Positions 27,268 through 37,151 of a DNA stretch of 64,000 nt are shown one piece after another. A model generated the notes under the pieces. The model searched no databases. It was given only the letters and a program-made list of their open reading frames with translations, and was not told the origin of the DNA. This DNA comes from JANYCO01 sp035535995 (GTDB lineage Bacteria; Bacteroidota; Bacteroidia; Cytophagales; Cytophagaceae): the NCBI GenBank assembly GCA_035535995.1, contig DATLOZ010000027.1:62001-126000 (forward strand), given 5' to 3'. Position 1 is the stretch's first letter; each line of letters opens with the position of its first letter. The position numbers were made by a program, and so were the translations under genes.

Positions 27268-29007
27268 ATGGCTAGGCTGTTACCACCATATGTTGATAAG
27301 AGTTGTAAAAGTACAGCTGAGAAGTTGATTTTTGAAATTTTTAAGAATAGCACTTTCACAAAAGATTGGATTGTATTACACTCACTTAACCTTTCGCAAC
27401 ATACAGTCCGTTTGTATGGAGAAATTGACTTTCTGATATTAATTCCGGGTGCTGGAATATATATAATGGAAGTGAAGGGAGGCGATGTGAAATGTAAAGA
27501 TGGAGTTTGGCATTTTACAGACAGATTCAAGAAAACATACACAAAAAATGTGGGACCATTCAACCAAGCTAGAGATGCAATGTTTTCATTGCGTTCTGCT
27601 ATTGAGAATGAATTTGGTAAAGGACATAAATTCACAAGAATTTTGCACGGTTTTTTTTGTGCATTTCCACATATAAGCTTCGATAAACATAGTGTTGAGT
27701 ATGAACAATGGCAAATTCTTGATAAAGATTCCATAGGTGGAATAGAAGTTTTTTTTCAAAACCTCGTTAGGCAGTTCATTAATAAAAATAAAGATCAAAG
27801 ATGGTTTTCAGAAAAAGATTCTTTACCTGACGAAAATGATTTGAATTTACTTTGTGATTTTTTTAGAGGCGATTTTGAAAGAGTAAGAACCGTTAAAGAG
27901 AGATTGGCAGAGTTTGAAAAGGAGGTCAAAAAGTATACAACGGAACAATATAGCGTTCTGGATTCATTTACTCAACACAATGAAAGATGCCTTATTCAAG
28001 GTAGTGCAGGTACAGGGAAAACAATGATTGCTATTGAATCCGCAATAAGAACGGCTGCAGAGGGTAAAACGGTTTTTCTAACTTGCTACAATCGGTTGAT
28101 CGGCGAATGGATGCAGAAACAAACTGAGGATTGGAAAGACAAAATTACTGTTTCAAGTTTGCACAATTTTTTGTTTAAACAATCAGATGGATTTAATTAT
28201 GATAAGTCACAGAGCAATAAACAGGATTTTTACAATAAGTACTTGCCTCTTCTGTTGAAAGACCTATACCAAAAAGGAATAAATAAGAAGTTTGATAAAT
28301 TAATTATTGATGAAGGTCAGGATTTAATCAGGCCAGAATATATTTCATTATTTGATTCCATGATACAGGGAGGATTACAGAATGGTAATTGGGAAATATA
28401 TGGTGACTTTGAAAGACAGGCTATTTATGCCCAGCTTTCAAGGGCTGAAATGCTTGAGTTACTTAAAAAATCAGGACAACATTCAAATTATTTACTGAAA
28501 ATAAATTGCCGGAACACAAAGCAGATTGGAGAAGAAATTTCGTTGATTTCAGGTTTTGATAAACCTCCTTTTTTGTTGGAATATCTTGAAGGAATTCCTG
28601 TTGAATATATTTTCTACAGAGATAAAACACATCAAAAAAAAATACTTGCAGAACAACTTCAAAAATTTTCAACAAATAAACTTCCTTTTAATGACCTGAT
28701 AATTATCTCCTCAAGAAAGTTTGAAAACTCTTGTTCTGACTCTATTCCAGGGTATACGATCAGAGAAATTAAAAGTTGTAATGATATTTCGCCCTCTCAA
28801 AATTGCTATGGTTTTGCAACCGTTCAATCATATAAAGGTATGGAGAGCAATTATGTTTTGATTACGGATGTAGAGGATTTATCAAGCGAAATTGCAAAAT
28901 CATTGCTATATGTTGGAATGAGCAGGGCAAAATATGGCTTAATACTTTTTATTGCTGAATCAATGAGAATAGAATACAAGGAAATTCTTAAACAAAAACT
29001 CAACTAG
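27268..29007 (+). CDS. NERD nuclease-SF1 helicase fusion
   Basis: 579 residues. Residues 1-160 form a NERD (nuclease-related) domain: GEIDFLILIPG supplies the Asp and YIMEVKGGDV the Glu-x-Lys of a PD-(D/E)xK active site. A UvrD-type helicase follows: QGSAGTGKT (Walker A, near 247), LIIDEGQDL (Walker B), INCRNTKQ, and YVGMSRAKYGL (motif VI). It would unwind and cut DNA. The ATG follows immediately after the drmE stop. Classical class 2 DISARM encodes a phospholipase-D nuclease (DrmC) instead; none is present, so this protein may supply the nuclease. Confidence 0.85.
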   Translation: MARLLPPYVDKSCKSTAEKLIFEIFKNSTFTKDWIVLHSLNLSQHTVRLYGEIDFLILIPGAGIYIMEVKGGDVKCKDGVWHFTDRFKKTYTKNVGPFNQARDAMFSLRSAIENEFGKGHKFTRILHGFFCAFPHISFDKHSVEYEQWQILDKDSIGGIEVFFQNLVRQFINKNKDQRWFSEKDSLPDENDLNLLCDFFRGDFERVRTVKERLAEFEKEVKKYTTEQYSVLDSFTQHNERCLIQGSAGTGKTMIAIESAIRTAAEGKTVFLTCYNRLIGEWMQKQTEDWKDKITVSSLHNFLFKQSDGFNYDKSQSNKQDFYNKYLPLLLKDLYQKGINKKFDKLIIDEGQDLIRPEYISLFDSMIQGGLQNGNWEIYGDFERQAIYAQLSRAEMLELLKKSGQHSNYLLKINCRNTKQIGEEISLISGFDKPPFLLEYLEGIPVEYIFYRDKTHQKKILAEQLQKFSTNKLPFNDLIIISSRKFENSCSDSIPGYTIREIKSCNDISPSQNCYGFATVQSYKGMESNYVLITDVEDLSSEIAKSLLYVGMSRAKYGLILFIAESMRIEYKEILKQKLN

Positions 29008-29008
29008 T

Positions 29009-32000
29009 ATGAGAACCAATATTTTAAAATTTATCAAAAAGGAGCTAATAGGCCCGGATCCTGTTAAACCACATATTCAGGAGAATGGTGAGGAAATTCT
29101 GATAAATGAACCACCAAGATTAAGATATGGTGCCGGCGTACTATTTCCAAAAGCAGCCCTTGTTAAAAAGTTAGATGCAACTACAAAGGAAGAAGAAAAA
29201 GTTTTGGAGAAACTTGAAGATGAAAAGAAGGAAATGGATGATCCCGTGAATGCAGAAGCTAGCAAGGTACCTGTTGATATGGTGGAGGATTTTGAAGAAG
29301 AAATTGGACTTGCAAATTCGTTTTTCCCTTCTGCAATGGGTTTCAGCTGTTTTTTGAGAATTCCGCAAGATGGTTTAACAGTAAAATTGAATCTTGGTGC
29401 TTATGAAATAAAGGATTATAGTTATCAAAAGGAAGACGGTACTATTGCTAAAAGAAACGCCTATTACCGGGTTTCTCTTGATCAGGAATTGACACTTAGC
29501 GCGGATGAAATCCCGGTACATTCAGGAAAATTCATTGATAAACTATTAGTTGATAAGCACGGGAAAGAGATCAATATTAAATTAAATATCCGGAACAGAA
29601 CTCATGGAAATAGTTCCGAGAAAAACATTCATTTGCTCACATTTACTTTGATAAACCTAAATACCGGAGGAATAGAAAATATCAAAAATGAAGATTGCTT
29701 TTTTCAGGTTTCGTTTTTAGTAAGTGCAAGTGAAAAGTGTTTTTGTCCTTATAAAGTAACTTCTTCAAAAACTGATAAAGATGATGAGAAATCCAATTTG
29801 CTTTTGTTCAGGAAGAAGAAAACATTTGCTGTTGGACACGGATGTTCTCCTTCATGGAATGATAAAGATATAGATTTTACAAATTCAATTACTGCTGAAC
29901 CACTCCCGGTTTATGAAATAAAACCAATCGTTCCTAACGAGCTGAAAAGTGTAGAATTGAAAATGTTTGATCTGAGTGATTTATCAGGCAAAGACATTTC
30001 TTCTAATCTTGTAAAGTTAATTTCAGAGTATGAAACTTGGATAGACAAACAGGAGGAGATTGCAAATGATGAATTACAAAGTGAACTTTTAGAAACAGCT
30101 TTGCGGCACATCGAGAGTTGTCGTTTCTGTTTACAGCGAATGAAGGAAGGTGTGGAACTACTTAACAGCAATGAAAAAGTTAATCGTGCTTTCAGATTGA
30201 TGAATCGTGCAATGTTGTTGCAACAACTACATTACAGTATAGAAACAAGAAACTGGATCATAGACAAGGGTAATATTATTGATTTGAAAGGTGCAATCAT
30301 TCCTGATATAAACAATAGTTCAACATGGAAGCAAGGACTTGGCGCATGGCGACCCTTTCAGCTTGCTTTTATTATAATGAATCTTAACGCAATGATTGAT
30401 GCAGATCATGCAGATAGGAGAATGGTTGATCTGATTTGGTTCCCGACTGGTGGAGGAAAAACCGAAGCATACCTGGGATTATCAGCATTTACAATTTTTC
30501 TGAAACGTTTGAAGGATAAAAATGATTCAGGTACGACTGTACTGATGCGTTACACCCTGCGATTACTCACAGCACAACAGTTTCAAAGAGCCGCATCATT
30601 GATTTGTGCTTGTGATAAAATAAGAAAAGAGAACGAAGAGGAGTTGGGGACGGAAAGAATTTCTATCGGATTATGGGTTGGAGAATTGACCCCAAACAAA
30701 AGAGATCAGGCAAGAAAAGCATTTCAGATAATGGAGCAAGGTAGAGAAGAAGAAAACCCTTTCATTGTCTTAAAATGTCCATGGTGTGGTACTCAAATGG
30801 GATATTTGAAGGAAGCAAAGACAAACAAAGTGAAAGGTTACAAACGAAGAAAAATTGGGGGGAATGATACAATTATTTATCAATGTGATAATCAGCAATG
30901 TGATTTTTCAAAACCTGATTTCAATTTGCCACTGGTTGTCATTGACGAAGACATTTATGATAAACCACCTACTCTTCTGATAGGAACGGTTGACAAATTT
31001 GCAATGCTTACATGGAGACCAGAAGCAAAAACACTTTTTGGTTTCAGAGGAAGCGAAAGAACGTTTTCCCCACCAGAGCTAATTATCCAGGATGAGTTGC
31101 ATTTAATTTCGGGTCCGTTGGGTTCAATGGTTGGTTTGTATGAAACAATGATTGAAGAGCTCTGTACTGTAGATAACGTGAAGCCAAAAATAATTGCATC
31201 ATCGGCAACGATCAGTAGAGCCAAAGAACAAATAAATTCTCTTTATGGAAGAGGTACAAACAATGTGAGTATTTTTCCTGCACAATGCTTGAGTGCAGGA
31301 GACTCGTTCTTTGCATACGAAGATACTACAAGCCCTGGAAGGGTATATACTGGTATATTTGCATCTGCATTGCCTTCACATGCAACTGCACAAGTGAGGG
31401 TTTTATCCTCCTTACTTCAATCAGTAAAGTCAATTCCTGTTTCAGATGAAAATGAACGTGATCCCTATTGGACTGCATTAACTTACTTTAATAGTATTCG
31501 TGAATTAGGTCATGCAGCTACACTTATTCGTGCTGATATAAGGGAATACATGAATTCAATCTGGATTCGCAAGTCGATCAAAGGAGATGAAAGAAGATTT
31601 ATCAATCGTGATATTGAACTCACAAGCCGTATTAATAGCAATGACATTCCTGAATATCTCGAACAACTTTCAAAATCATGGACAGGAGATAAATCAGAAT
31701 ATCCTGTTGATGTATGTCTTGCAACAAACATGATTTCTGTTGGTGTTGATATTCCAAGGTTAGGCTTAATGACAGTAATAGGACAACCGAAAACAACATC
31801 TGAATATATTCAGGCAACAAGCCGTGTCGGACGTTCCAAAAAGGGGCCTGGGCTTGTCTTTACAATTTACAATTGCTCAAAGCCAAGAGACCGTTCACAC
31901 TTTGAGCATTTTCAGGAATATCATTCAAAAATATACAGTAAGGTTGAACCAACAAGTGTTACACCATTTTCAGCACCAGCGAGAGAAAGAGCGTTACACG

Positions 32001-32377
32001 CAATTTTAGTCGGACTAATTAGATTTTATTCGACAGACCAAAGCACAAGTACACCAAAACCATTTCCGCAACGAGATGTTATTGATAAAGTAACACAAAT
32101 AATTTACGACAGGGTTAATTTGATAGATGAAGAGGAATATGAAAAAACACTGTCTCTGGTTGAAGAAAAACTCGAGTACTGGAAAAATGAATTGCCACTT
32201 GCATATGGCTCGTTCGGTCATCAAACAAATACACCATTAATGTATCCAGCAGGAACAAATCCATCTGAGGATATAAAAGCAAGAGCATGGTCAACGCCAA
32301 CCTCTATGAGAAATGTCGACTCCACATGTGACGCTTATGTTATACCAGCTGAATATATAAACATTGATAATAATTAA
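29009..32377 (+). CDS. drmA: DISARM helicase DrmA
   Basis: 1122 residues. The Walker A motif in WFPTGGGKTEAY is near residue 478, and the Walker B box IIQDELHLISGP near 694. The C-terminal helicase half includes CLATNMISVGVDIPRL and QATSRVGRSKKGPG (motif VI). A Cys pair CPWCG lies near 590 with a second CDNQQCD, a likely zinc site. The N-terminal 450 residues are a DISARM-specific extension. DrmA with DrmB senses and loads on incoming DNA in DISARM. It follows the NERD-helicase by one base. Confidence 0.92.
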   Translation: MRTNILKFIKKELIGPDPVKPHIQENGEEILINEPPRLRYGAGVLFPKAALVKKLDATTKEEEKVLEKLEDEKKEMDDPVNAEASKVPVDMVEDFEEEIGLANSFFPSAMGFSCFLRIPQDGLTVKLNLGAYEIKDYSYQKEDGTIAKRNAYYRVSLDQELTLSADEIPVHSGKFIDKLLVDKHGKEINIKLNIRNRTHGNSSEKNIHLLTFTLINLNTGGIENIKNEDCFFQVSFLVSASEKCFCPYKVTSSKTDKDDEKSNLLLFRKKKTFAVGHGCSPSWNDKDIDFTNSITAEPLPVYEIKPIVPNELKSVELKMFDLSDLSGKDISSNLVKLISEYETWIDKQEEIANDELQSELLETALRHIESCRFCLQRMKEGVELLNSNEKVNRAFRLMNRAMLLQQLHYSIETRNWIIDKGNIIDLKGAIIPDINNSSTWKQGLGAWRPFQLAFIIMNLNAMIDADHADRRMVDLIWFPTGGGKTEAYLGLSAFTIFLKRLKDKNDSGTTVLMRYTLRLLTAQQFQRAASLICACDKIRKENEEELGTERISIGLWVGELTPNKRDQARKAFQIMEQGREEENPFIVLKCPWCGTQMGYLKEAKTNKVKGYKRRKIGGNDTIIYQCDNQQCDFSKPDFNLPLVVIDEDIYDKPPTLLIGTVDKFAMLTWRPEAKTLFGFRGSERTFSPPELIIQDELHLISGPLGSMVGLYETMIEELCTVDNVKPKIIASSATISRAKEQINSLYGRGTNNVSIFPAQCLSAGDSFFAYEDTTSPGRVYTGIFASALPSHATAQVRVLSSLLQSVKSIPVSDENERDPYWTALTYFNSIRELGHAATLIRADIREYMNSIWIRKSIKGDERRFINRDIELTSRINSNDIPEYLEQLSKSWTGDKSEYPVDVCLATNMISVGVDIPRLGLMTVIGQPKTTSEYIQATSRVGRSKKGPGLVFTIYNCSKPRDRSHFEHFQEYHSKIYSKVEPTSVTPFSAPARERALHAILVGLIRFYSTDQSTSTPKPFPQRDVIDKVTQIIYDRVNLIDEEEYEKTLSLVEEKLEYWKNELPLAYGSFGHQTNTPLMYPAGTNPSEDIKARAWSTPTSMRNVDSTCDAYVIPAEYINIDNN

Positions 32378-32380
32378 ATC

Positions 32381-34255
32381 ATGCCAGCAAAAAAACCAAT
32401 TAGAAGATCTCAGTTAATTTCACCGTGGGGAGTTGGTCAAATGATAAACTTTCCAAAGGATGAATCGTTAATGGTTGTCGGTCTCGACATGTGGGAAGAA
32501 AAATTCAGAACCATTTCTGAACTAGATGAATTCAAAATAACAGAAGAACGATTAGCAAAAAGACTCGGAGTAAAGGAATTCAGATTGCCTCCTGATTTTA
32601 GAGATCCAGGTCAGGGAGTTACAAATCCATCATTGAAGATACCATTCGTGAGGTTCCCAAGATGGCATTATTGTACACGATGCGGACACATGGAAAAAGT
32701 TTCGATTTATGATTCTCAAAAACCAACATGTTCAGGAATTTCTTTTGGTTCAGGACGATCATGTAGTGATATTCCTGAAAGAAAAAGGCAGCGCTTGATT
32801 CCTGTTCGTTTCATTGCTATTTGCCCTCACGGACATCTTGAAGATTTTCCTTTCATGCAATGGGTACACGGCGGAATAGTACCTGAAGGACAACATAATT
32901 TAAGGCTTAGAGCAGGAAGAAGTTCAGGATCATTGTCAGGTATAGAAATTACTTGTAGTTGTGGGGCGTATAAAACAATGGCCGGTGCATTTAATGAACA
33001 GTCACTCACGAAAATTGGTGTGATCTGTTCTGGCGGAAGACCCTGGCTGGGTCAGGAAGCAGACAGAAGCAACACAACGCATTGCGGACAACATTTAATT
33101 GTTGTTCAAAAAGGTGCGTCAAATGTTTATTTCTCACAGATTCGAAGTTCCATTTATTTACCTCAATGGGAAAAATCAGTTGACAGAAAATTAGTTGAAG
33201 TGTTGGAAAAGAATTGGGGCTTCCTTACTACGGGAATGGAAAATGGTAGTTTTCAGCAAATGCGATTTGAATTAGTTGCGGAAAGAAATTTTGCAGAGGA
33301 CAAGAAAGAATTGTATACTGGCAAATTACTGGATGCAGCGTCTAAAAGAATTACCGGCGCTGATAATTCTACAACAGACGATTCGGAGGAGCAATATCGT
33401 AAGATGGAATATGATGCAATACTGGCAGAAGCTGGAGGAGAGAATCAGGATTTTTTTGTAACAAAAAATCCGGCAAGTATTTATGATGATTCTGAAACGG
33501 GTAAAACAATCAGTGCTGGCTTTACAAGCGTTGGATTGTTACACAAATTAAGAGAAACAAGAGCATTTACAGGATTTTCAAGATGGTTTCCAGACGATGG
33601 GAAATCTTTAATGGAGAAAAAGAATTTCATCAAACTTGGACAAAAAATTGAATGGCTTCCGGCAATTGTCGTCAAAGGTGAAGGAGTATTTTTCGAGTTT
33701 AACAGTAAACGTTTAAAAGATTGGGCAAGTAATGACGAAATAAAAAAGAGGGTAAAATTCTTGTCCGATAATTACAACAAACCTCGGGAGTCAAAAGGCC
33801 AGAAACGAAGAGAAATAAAACCAGAGTTTGTATTAATTCATACATTTGCTCATTTGGTTATAAATCAATTTAGCTATGAATGTGGGTACGGAAGTTCTTC
33901 TTTGAGAGAAAGAATTTATTGCAGTCTTGAATCTCTTGAAGATCCGATGAACGGAGTTTTAATTTACACTGCGTCGGGTGATTCGGAAGGTTCTTTAGGA
34001 GGACTCGTCAGACAAGGGAAGCCTGGTAACCTGGAAACCATAGTTTATAATGCTATTGAAAATGCAAGATGGTGTTCAAGTGATCCTATTTGTATTGACA
34101 GCCATGGGCAAGGGCCAAATTCTTGTAATCTCGCCGCATGTCATAATTGTTCTTTGCTTCCTGAAACTTGTTGTGAAGAATCAAATATGTTGTTAGATCG
34201 TGCAATGGTTATTGGGACATTGGATAATCCTTCAATTGGTTATTTTAATTTCTGA
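32381..34255 (+). CDS. drmB: DISARM protein DrmB (DUF1998)
   Basis: The 624-residue protein starts RRSQLISPWGVGQMINFP, typical of DrmB. Several Cys/His clusters follow (CTRCG near 99, CPHGH near 148, CSCG near 190), and a DUF1998 domain lies near 485-600 (HTFAHLVINQFSYECGYGS) with final Cys-rich SCNLAACHNCSLLPETCC. DrmB forms the core complex with DrmA. Its last 24 bp overlap the end of the HNH gene on the other strand. Confidence 0.92.
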   Translation: MPAKKPIRRSQLISPWGVGQMINFPKDESLMVVGLDMWEEKFRTISELDEFKITEERLAKRLGVKEFRLPPDFRDPGQGVTNPSLKIPFVRFPRWHYCTRCGHMEKVSIYDSQKPTCSGISFGSGRSCSDIPERKRQRLIPVRFIAICPHGHLEDFPFMQWVHGGIVPEGQHNLRLRAGRSSGSLSGIEITCSCGAYKTMAGAFNEQSLTKIGVICSGGRPWLGQEADRSNTTHCGQHLIVVQKGASNVYFSQIRSSIYLPQWEKSVDRKLVEVLEKNWGFLTTGMENGSFQQMRFELVAERNFAEDKKELYTGKLLDAASKRITGADNSTTDDSEEQYRKMEYDAILAEAGGENQDFFVTKNPASIYDDSETGKTISAGFTSVGLLHKLRETRAFTGFSRWFPDDGKSLMEKKNFIKLGQKIEWLPAIVVKGEGVFFEFNSKRLKDWASNDEIKKRVKFLSDNYNKPRESKGQKRREIKPEFVLIHTFAHLVINQFSYECGYGSSSLRERIYCSLESLEDPMNGVLIYTASGDSEGSLGGLVRQGKPGNLETIVYNAIENARWCSSDPICIDSHGQGPNSCNLAACHNCSLLPETCCEESNMLLDRAMVIGTLDNPSIGYFNF

Positions 34256-35239
34256 TAATTTTTTATTGAATAATTGCCATCTGTATTCGAGAGCTTCTTT
34301 GCAAGGTTTAATTCGTTGAGAGGAAATATCAATTTGATGATCTTCAAAGTTTGAATACTCAGAATCTTTTAATGAAGGATGAATGTACACTTTCATTGTT
34401 TCGGGATGTATTCCTAATAGATTAGAATCAAAAATGGCATGAACATCCCTTCGTAGAAGAAAACCGTTTGCAGGATGATTATCTTTTTTACCCATATAAG
34501 GATTTATATGACTTGCCTCAATTGCCTGACGTATGTTGCATCCTGTTAAAATACATTTAATGTTATGATATTTAAACAGCATCTCTCTGAATTGCTGTTG
34601 ACCTTCTCTTGATATTACAATTTTAGTTTTACTTTTTCTGTCATCAGATCTTGAAAATATATATTCTGGAATAGGGTAAGTAATACCATTGTGACTTCCA
34701 GATTCGATTATATAATTCTTAGTATTAAACAATTCATTAAGTACGGAGGGAAATTCATTATGAAATAAATCAATGGTCGCTGGTTGTATAGAGTAATAAA
34801 AATTCCTTCTTATGTAGTAATTATTAAGAATTTGTACAGGTGTTTTTGAAGGTGCTGTTACAAATTTATAATAGGCAGTGAACTGTTCAACGAATATACT
34901 TTCTAATACTGGTTCATCAAATTCATGTTTTTTTCTACATTTAAATCTTGGGTGAACATTTTTTCTTTCGTAATGTTCCTGAGTATTACAGATTGGACAT
35001 CTGTAACGTTTTTTAGGTACATTATTTTGTTGATCTATTTGTTCAATAAGTGCAAAGCCTTCTATATATTTTTTATTAGTAATAACAGCTATATCTCCAA
35101 CAGCTATACGATCATAATTTTTAACAGTTGTATCGTATATATAGTTAGTTCCGGTTATATCTTTATATCCTTCATTTCCTCCAAAAGCACTTTCTATACC
35201 TTTGGATTTTAATATCCAGACATGATCTTGCTTTGTCAT
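34232..35239 (-). CDS. HNH endonuclease with an N-terminal PUA/EVE-like domain
   Basis: 335 residues. Residues 1-75 (HVWILKSKGIESAF to IEGFALIEQI) look like a small PUA/EVE-type modified-base-reading fold, followed by a zinc ribbon (CPICNTQEHYERKNVHPRFKC shortened: Cys80-Cys83 and a later Cys). The C-terminal HNH_2 nuclease reads CILTGCNIRQAIEASHI and GFLLRRDVHAIFDSNLLG. This combination suggests a modification-dependent or DISARM-linked restriction enzyme. Its ATG overlaps the vsr stop (TAATG), and it converges on drmB with 24 bp of overlap. Confidence 0.75.
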   Translation of the reverse strand: MTKQDHVWILKSKGIESAFGGNEGYKDITGTNYIYDTTVKNYDRIAVGDIAVITNKKYIEGFALIEQIDQQNNVPKKRYRCPICNTQEHYERKNVHPRFKCRKKHEFDEPVLESIFVEQFTAYYKFVTAPSKTPVQILNNYYIRRNFYYSIQPATIDLFHNEFPSVLNELFNTKNYIIESGSHNGITYPIPEYIFSRSDDRKSKTKIVISREGQQQFREMLFKYHNIKCILTGCNIRQAIEASHINPYMGKKDNHPANGFLLRRDVHAIFDSNLLGIHPETMKVYIHPSLKDSEYSNFEDHQIDISSQRIKPCKEALEYRWQLFNKKLSEIKITN

Positions 35240-35655
35240 TATGAAATAATTTTTTCGATTAAGCTATTAAGATACGTTTCCGGATCCTTTGATTTTAATT
35301 CACACTCCCATATTTCAATAACCTTCCATTTATTGAGTTCAAGTATGTTTTTGTTTTTGTTATCTAATTCTTTAGTTTTTGTAATCTTATTACTCCACCA
35401 TTCTTTTCTTGTTTTAGGGATTTTAAAGTATTTACATCCTTCATGCCCATGCCAAAAGCATCCCTGAACAAAAATTATAGTATTGTGTTTATATAAAACT
35501 ATATCAGGAGAACCAGGCAGCTTTTTAACATGTAACCTGTATCGGAAACCTTTGTCCCACAAAAATTTTCGTACAATAAGTTCCGGCTTGGTATTTTTCC
35601 CACGAATCCGGCTCATATTATATGATCTCACTTCTTTATTATGAACATCGCCCAT
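35239..35655 (-). CDS. vsr: Very-short-patch repair endonuclease Vsr
   Basis: 138 residues. DVHNKEVRSYNMSRIRGKNT, LPGSPDIVLYKHN, FVQGCFWHGHEGC and WKVIEIWECELK are the Vsr signatures, including the catalytic Asp and the zinc-binding Cys/His. Vsr nicks at T:G mismatches arising from deamination of 5-methylcytosine. Its presence fits the adjacent 5mC methyltransferase. It is coupled to the HNH gene by stop/start overlap. Confidence 0.93.
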   Translation of the reverse strand: MGDVHNKEVRSYNMSRIRGKNTKPELIVRKFLWDKGFRYRLHVKKLPGSPDIVLYKHNTIIFVQGCFWHGHEGCKYFKIPKTRKEWWSNKITKTKELDNKNKNILELNKWKVIEIWECELKSKDPETYLNSLIEKIIS

Positions 35656-35762
35656 TTTGAGAATAATAAACTGATTATTATTACACTAATTTAGTCATAA
35701 TCAATAATTTTTTTATAAAGTAGTCTGTATATTATTATGGGCCTATAAGAAGAATGCACTCT

Positions 35763-37118
35763 CTAGCCGATCATATTTTTAATAGAATCAGCTATCTGAA
35801 AAATAAATTTAGAGATAATGGTAACATCATTTTCATTTTTATCCAATGCTTGCAGCTTAGTATAAGGAATGTAAATTTCTATTTCAAAACCAAGAGACAT
35901 AAACAAGAAATTCCTGTCAGAGTTGATAAATAATTCTTCCCAATCGCATGAAGATCGCCAGTTGAATTCTGGTTTAAAATGTTCGTCCATCATTTTCTCA
36001 AAATCTGCCCATCCGCTACGATCCCATTTACCAGAACTATGATAATAATTTTCTTTAGTATGTAATGGTTTTATAAGATTATCCCATTCATAGTAATTAA
36101 CACCTGAGATGTATTTGCCCATGAAGTGGCTTAATTTAACATTATGAATTATATCAATTTGAAATTCCTCATTATCAATTTTTATTTTTTCATTACCAAG
36201 CCAGCTTAATGACTTGTTATAAATAAACGCCCCTTGACTTTTGGTATTCCCTGGATAAATATGAAAAATAACATATTCAATCTCATCATGAATAGATGGA
36301 GCAAATGAAACAGATAGTTCGCTAGCCCATTCAAAGGGTACTGCAATGCCCAATCTTTCATAACTTTGAAGAATGTGATATTCATCTCCTGCAATTTTAC
36401 TAACCCCTGCTAAAGCGACAGCCATTCGCTGCCCCATAGGGTATCTATTTATGTTAGCGTGTTCACCAGTTCTGTATGGTATAATGCTAAATGGCTTCGG
36501 CTCAAACCACATTGGATAATGCGTTTCGCTAAGTTCAAGAAAATCTTCTATGAATACAGAATTCTGAGATGTAATATGCTGGATAGTTCTTACATTTTGT
36601 AATATCTTAATTATGTCTTGCCAGCAAAATGCTATGGGAACAGCCTTGTCATTATTGACATTATCATCTTCATCAGATATAAGTGAATACACTTGGTTGT
36701 AGAGTTGCGCTTTACAATCTTCATTTGTTCGTTTCACTTCGATGACAAAACAAATATCTTTTATACTGATAAAAATATCGGTGATATGCCGCTTTTCACC
36801 GTTAAAAGTCATATTATGAAAGTTATCCATACTCAGTAATTTATCTGCGGTCATGGCCACAGCATAAATTTTTTTATAATTATCTTTTTCGATAAATGCA
36901 GTATCAACCTGGATATTTATTAAAAGAGAGGAGTCTTCCATCACGTTATTGAACAGATAAAAAAAATCTTCTTCACTGACAATTTTTTTTATGTATTCAT
37001 TAAGAAATAAACTATTGTTTAATAGGCAAAGAGCTAACGCACGGCTAAGATTATTCTCAATAAATTCAGATGAATTGCTTTCGTTGAAGAACCGAAAGAC
37101 GTTTAAGTGATGGTTCAT
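35763..37118 (-). CDS. Unknown protein with a PD-(D/E)xK nuclease-like core
   Basis: The 451-residue protein is not recognised. Near residues 112-135 ITDIFISIKDICFVIEVKR has the Asp-x(n)-Glu-x-Lys spacing of PD-(D/E)xK nucleases, followed by KAQLYNQVYSL, the usual helix. The N-terminal 100 residues are helical (ENNLSRALALCLL), and the C-terminal 250 have no evident family. Its gene begins 33 bp after the stop of the 379-aa gene on the same strand, so they look like an operon. Lying inside the bracketed defence cassette, it is probably a defence or restriction protein; no specific system can be named. Confidence 0.6.
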   Translation of the reverse strand: MNHHLNVFRFFNESNSSEFIENNLSRALALCLLNNSLFLNEYIKKIVSEEDFFYLFNNVMEDSSLLINIQVDTAFIEKDNYKKIYAVAMTADKLLSMDNFHNMTFNGEKRHITDIFISIKDICFVIEVKRTNEDCKAQLYNQVYSLISDEDDNVNNDKAVPIAFCWQDIIKILQNVRTIQHITSQNSVFIEDFLELSETHYPMWFEPKPFSIIPYRTGEHANINRYPMGQRMAVALAGVSKIAGDEYHILQSYERLGIAVPFEWASELSVSFAPSIHDEIEYVIFHIYPGNTKSQGAFIYNKSLSWLGNEKIKIDNEEFQIDIIHNVKLSHFMGKYISGVNYYEWDNLIKPLHTKENYYHSSGKWDRSGWADFEKMMDEHFKPEFNWRSSCDWEELFINSDRNFLFMSLGFEIEIYIPYTKLQALDKNENDVTIISKFIFQIADSIKNMIG

Positions 37119-37151
37119 AATAATGATATGTTTGTATAAGTGGTTTTAATA

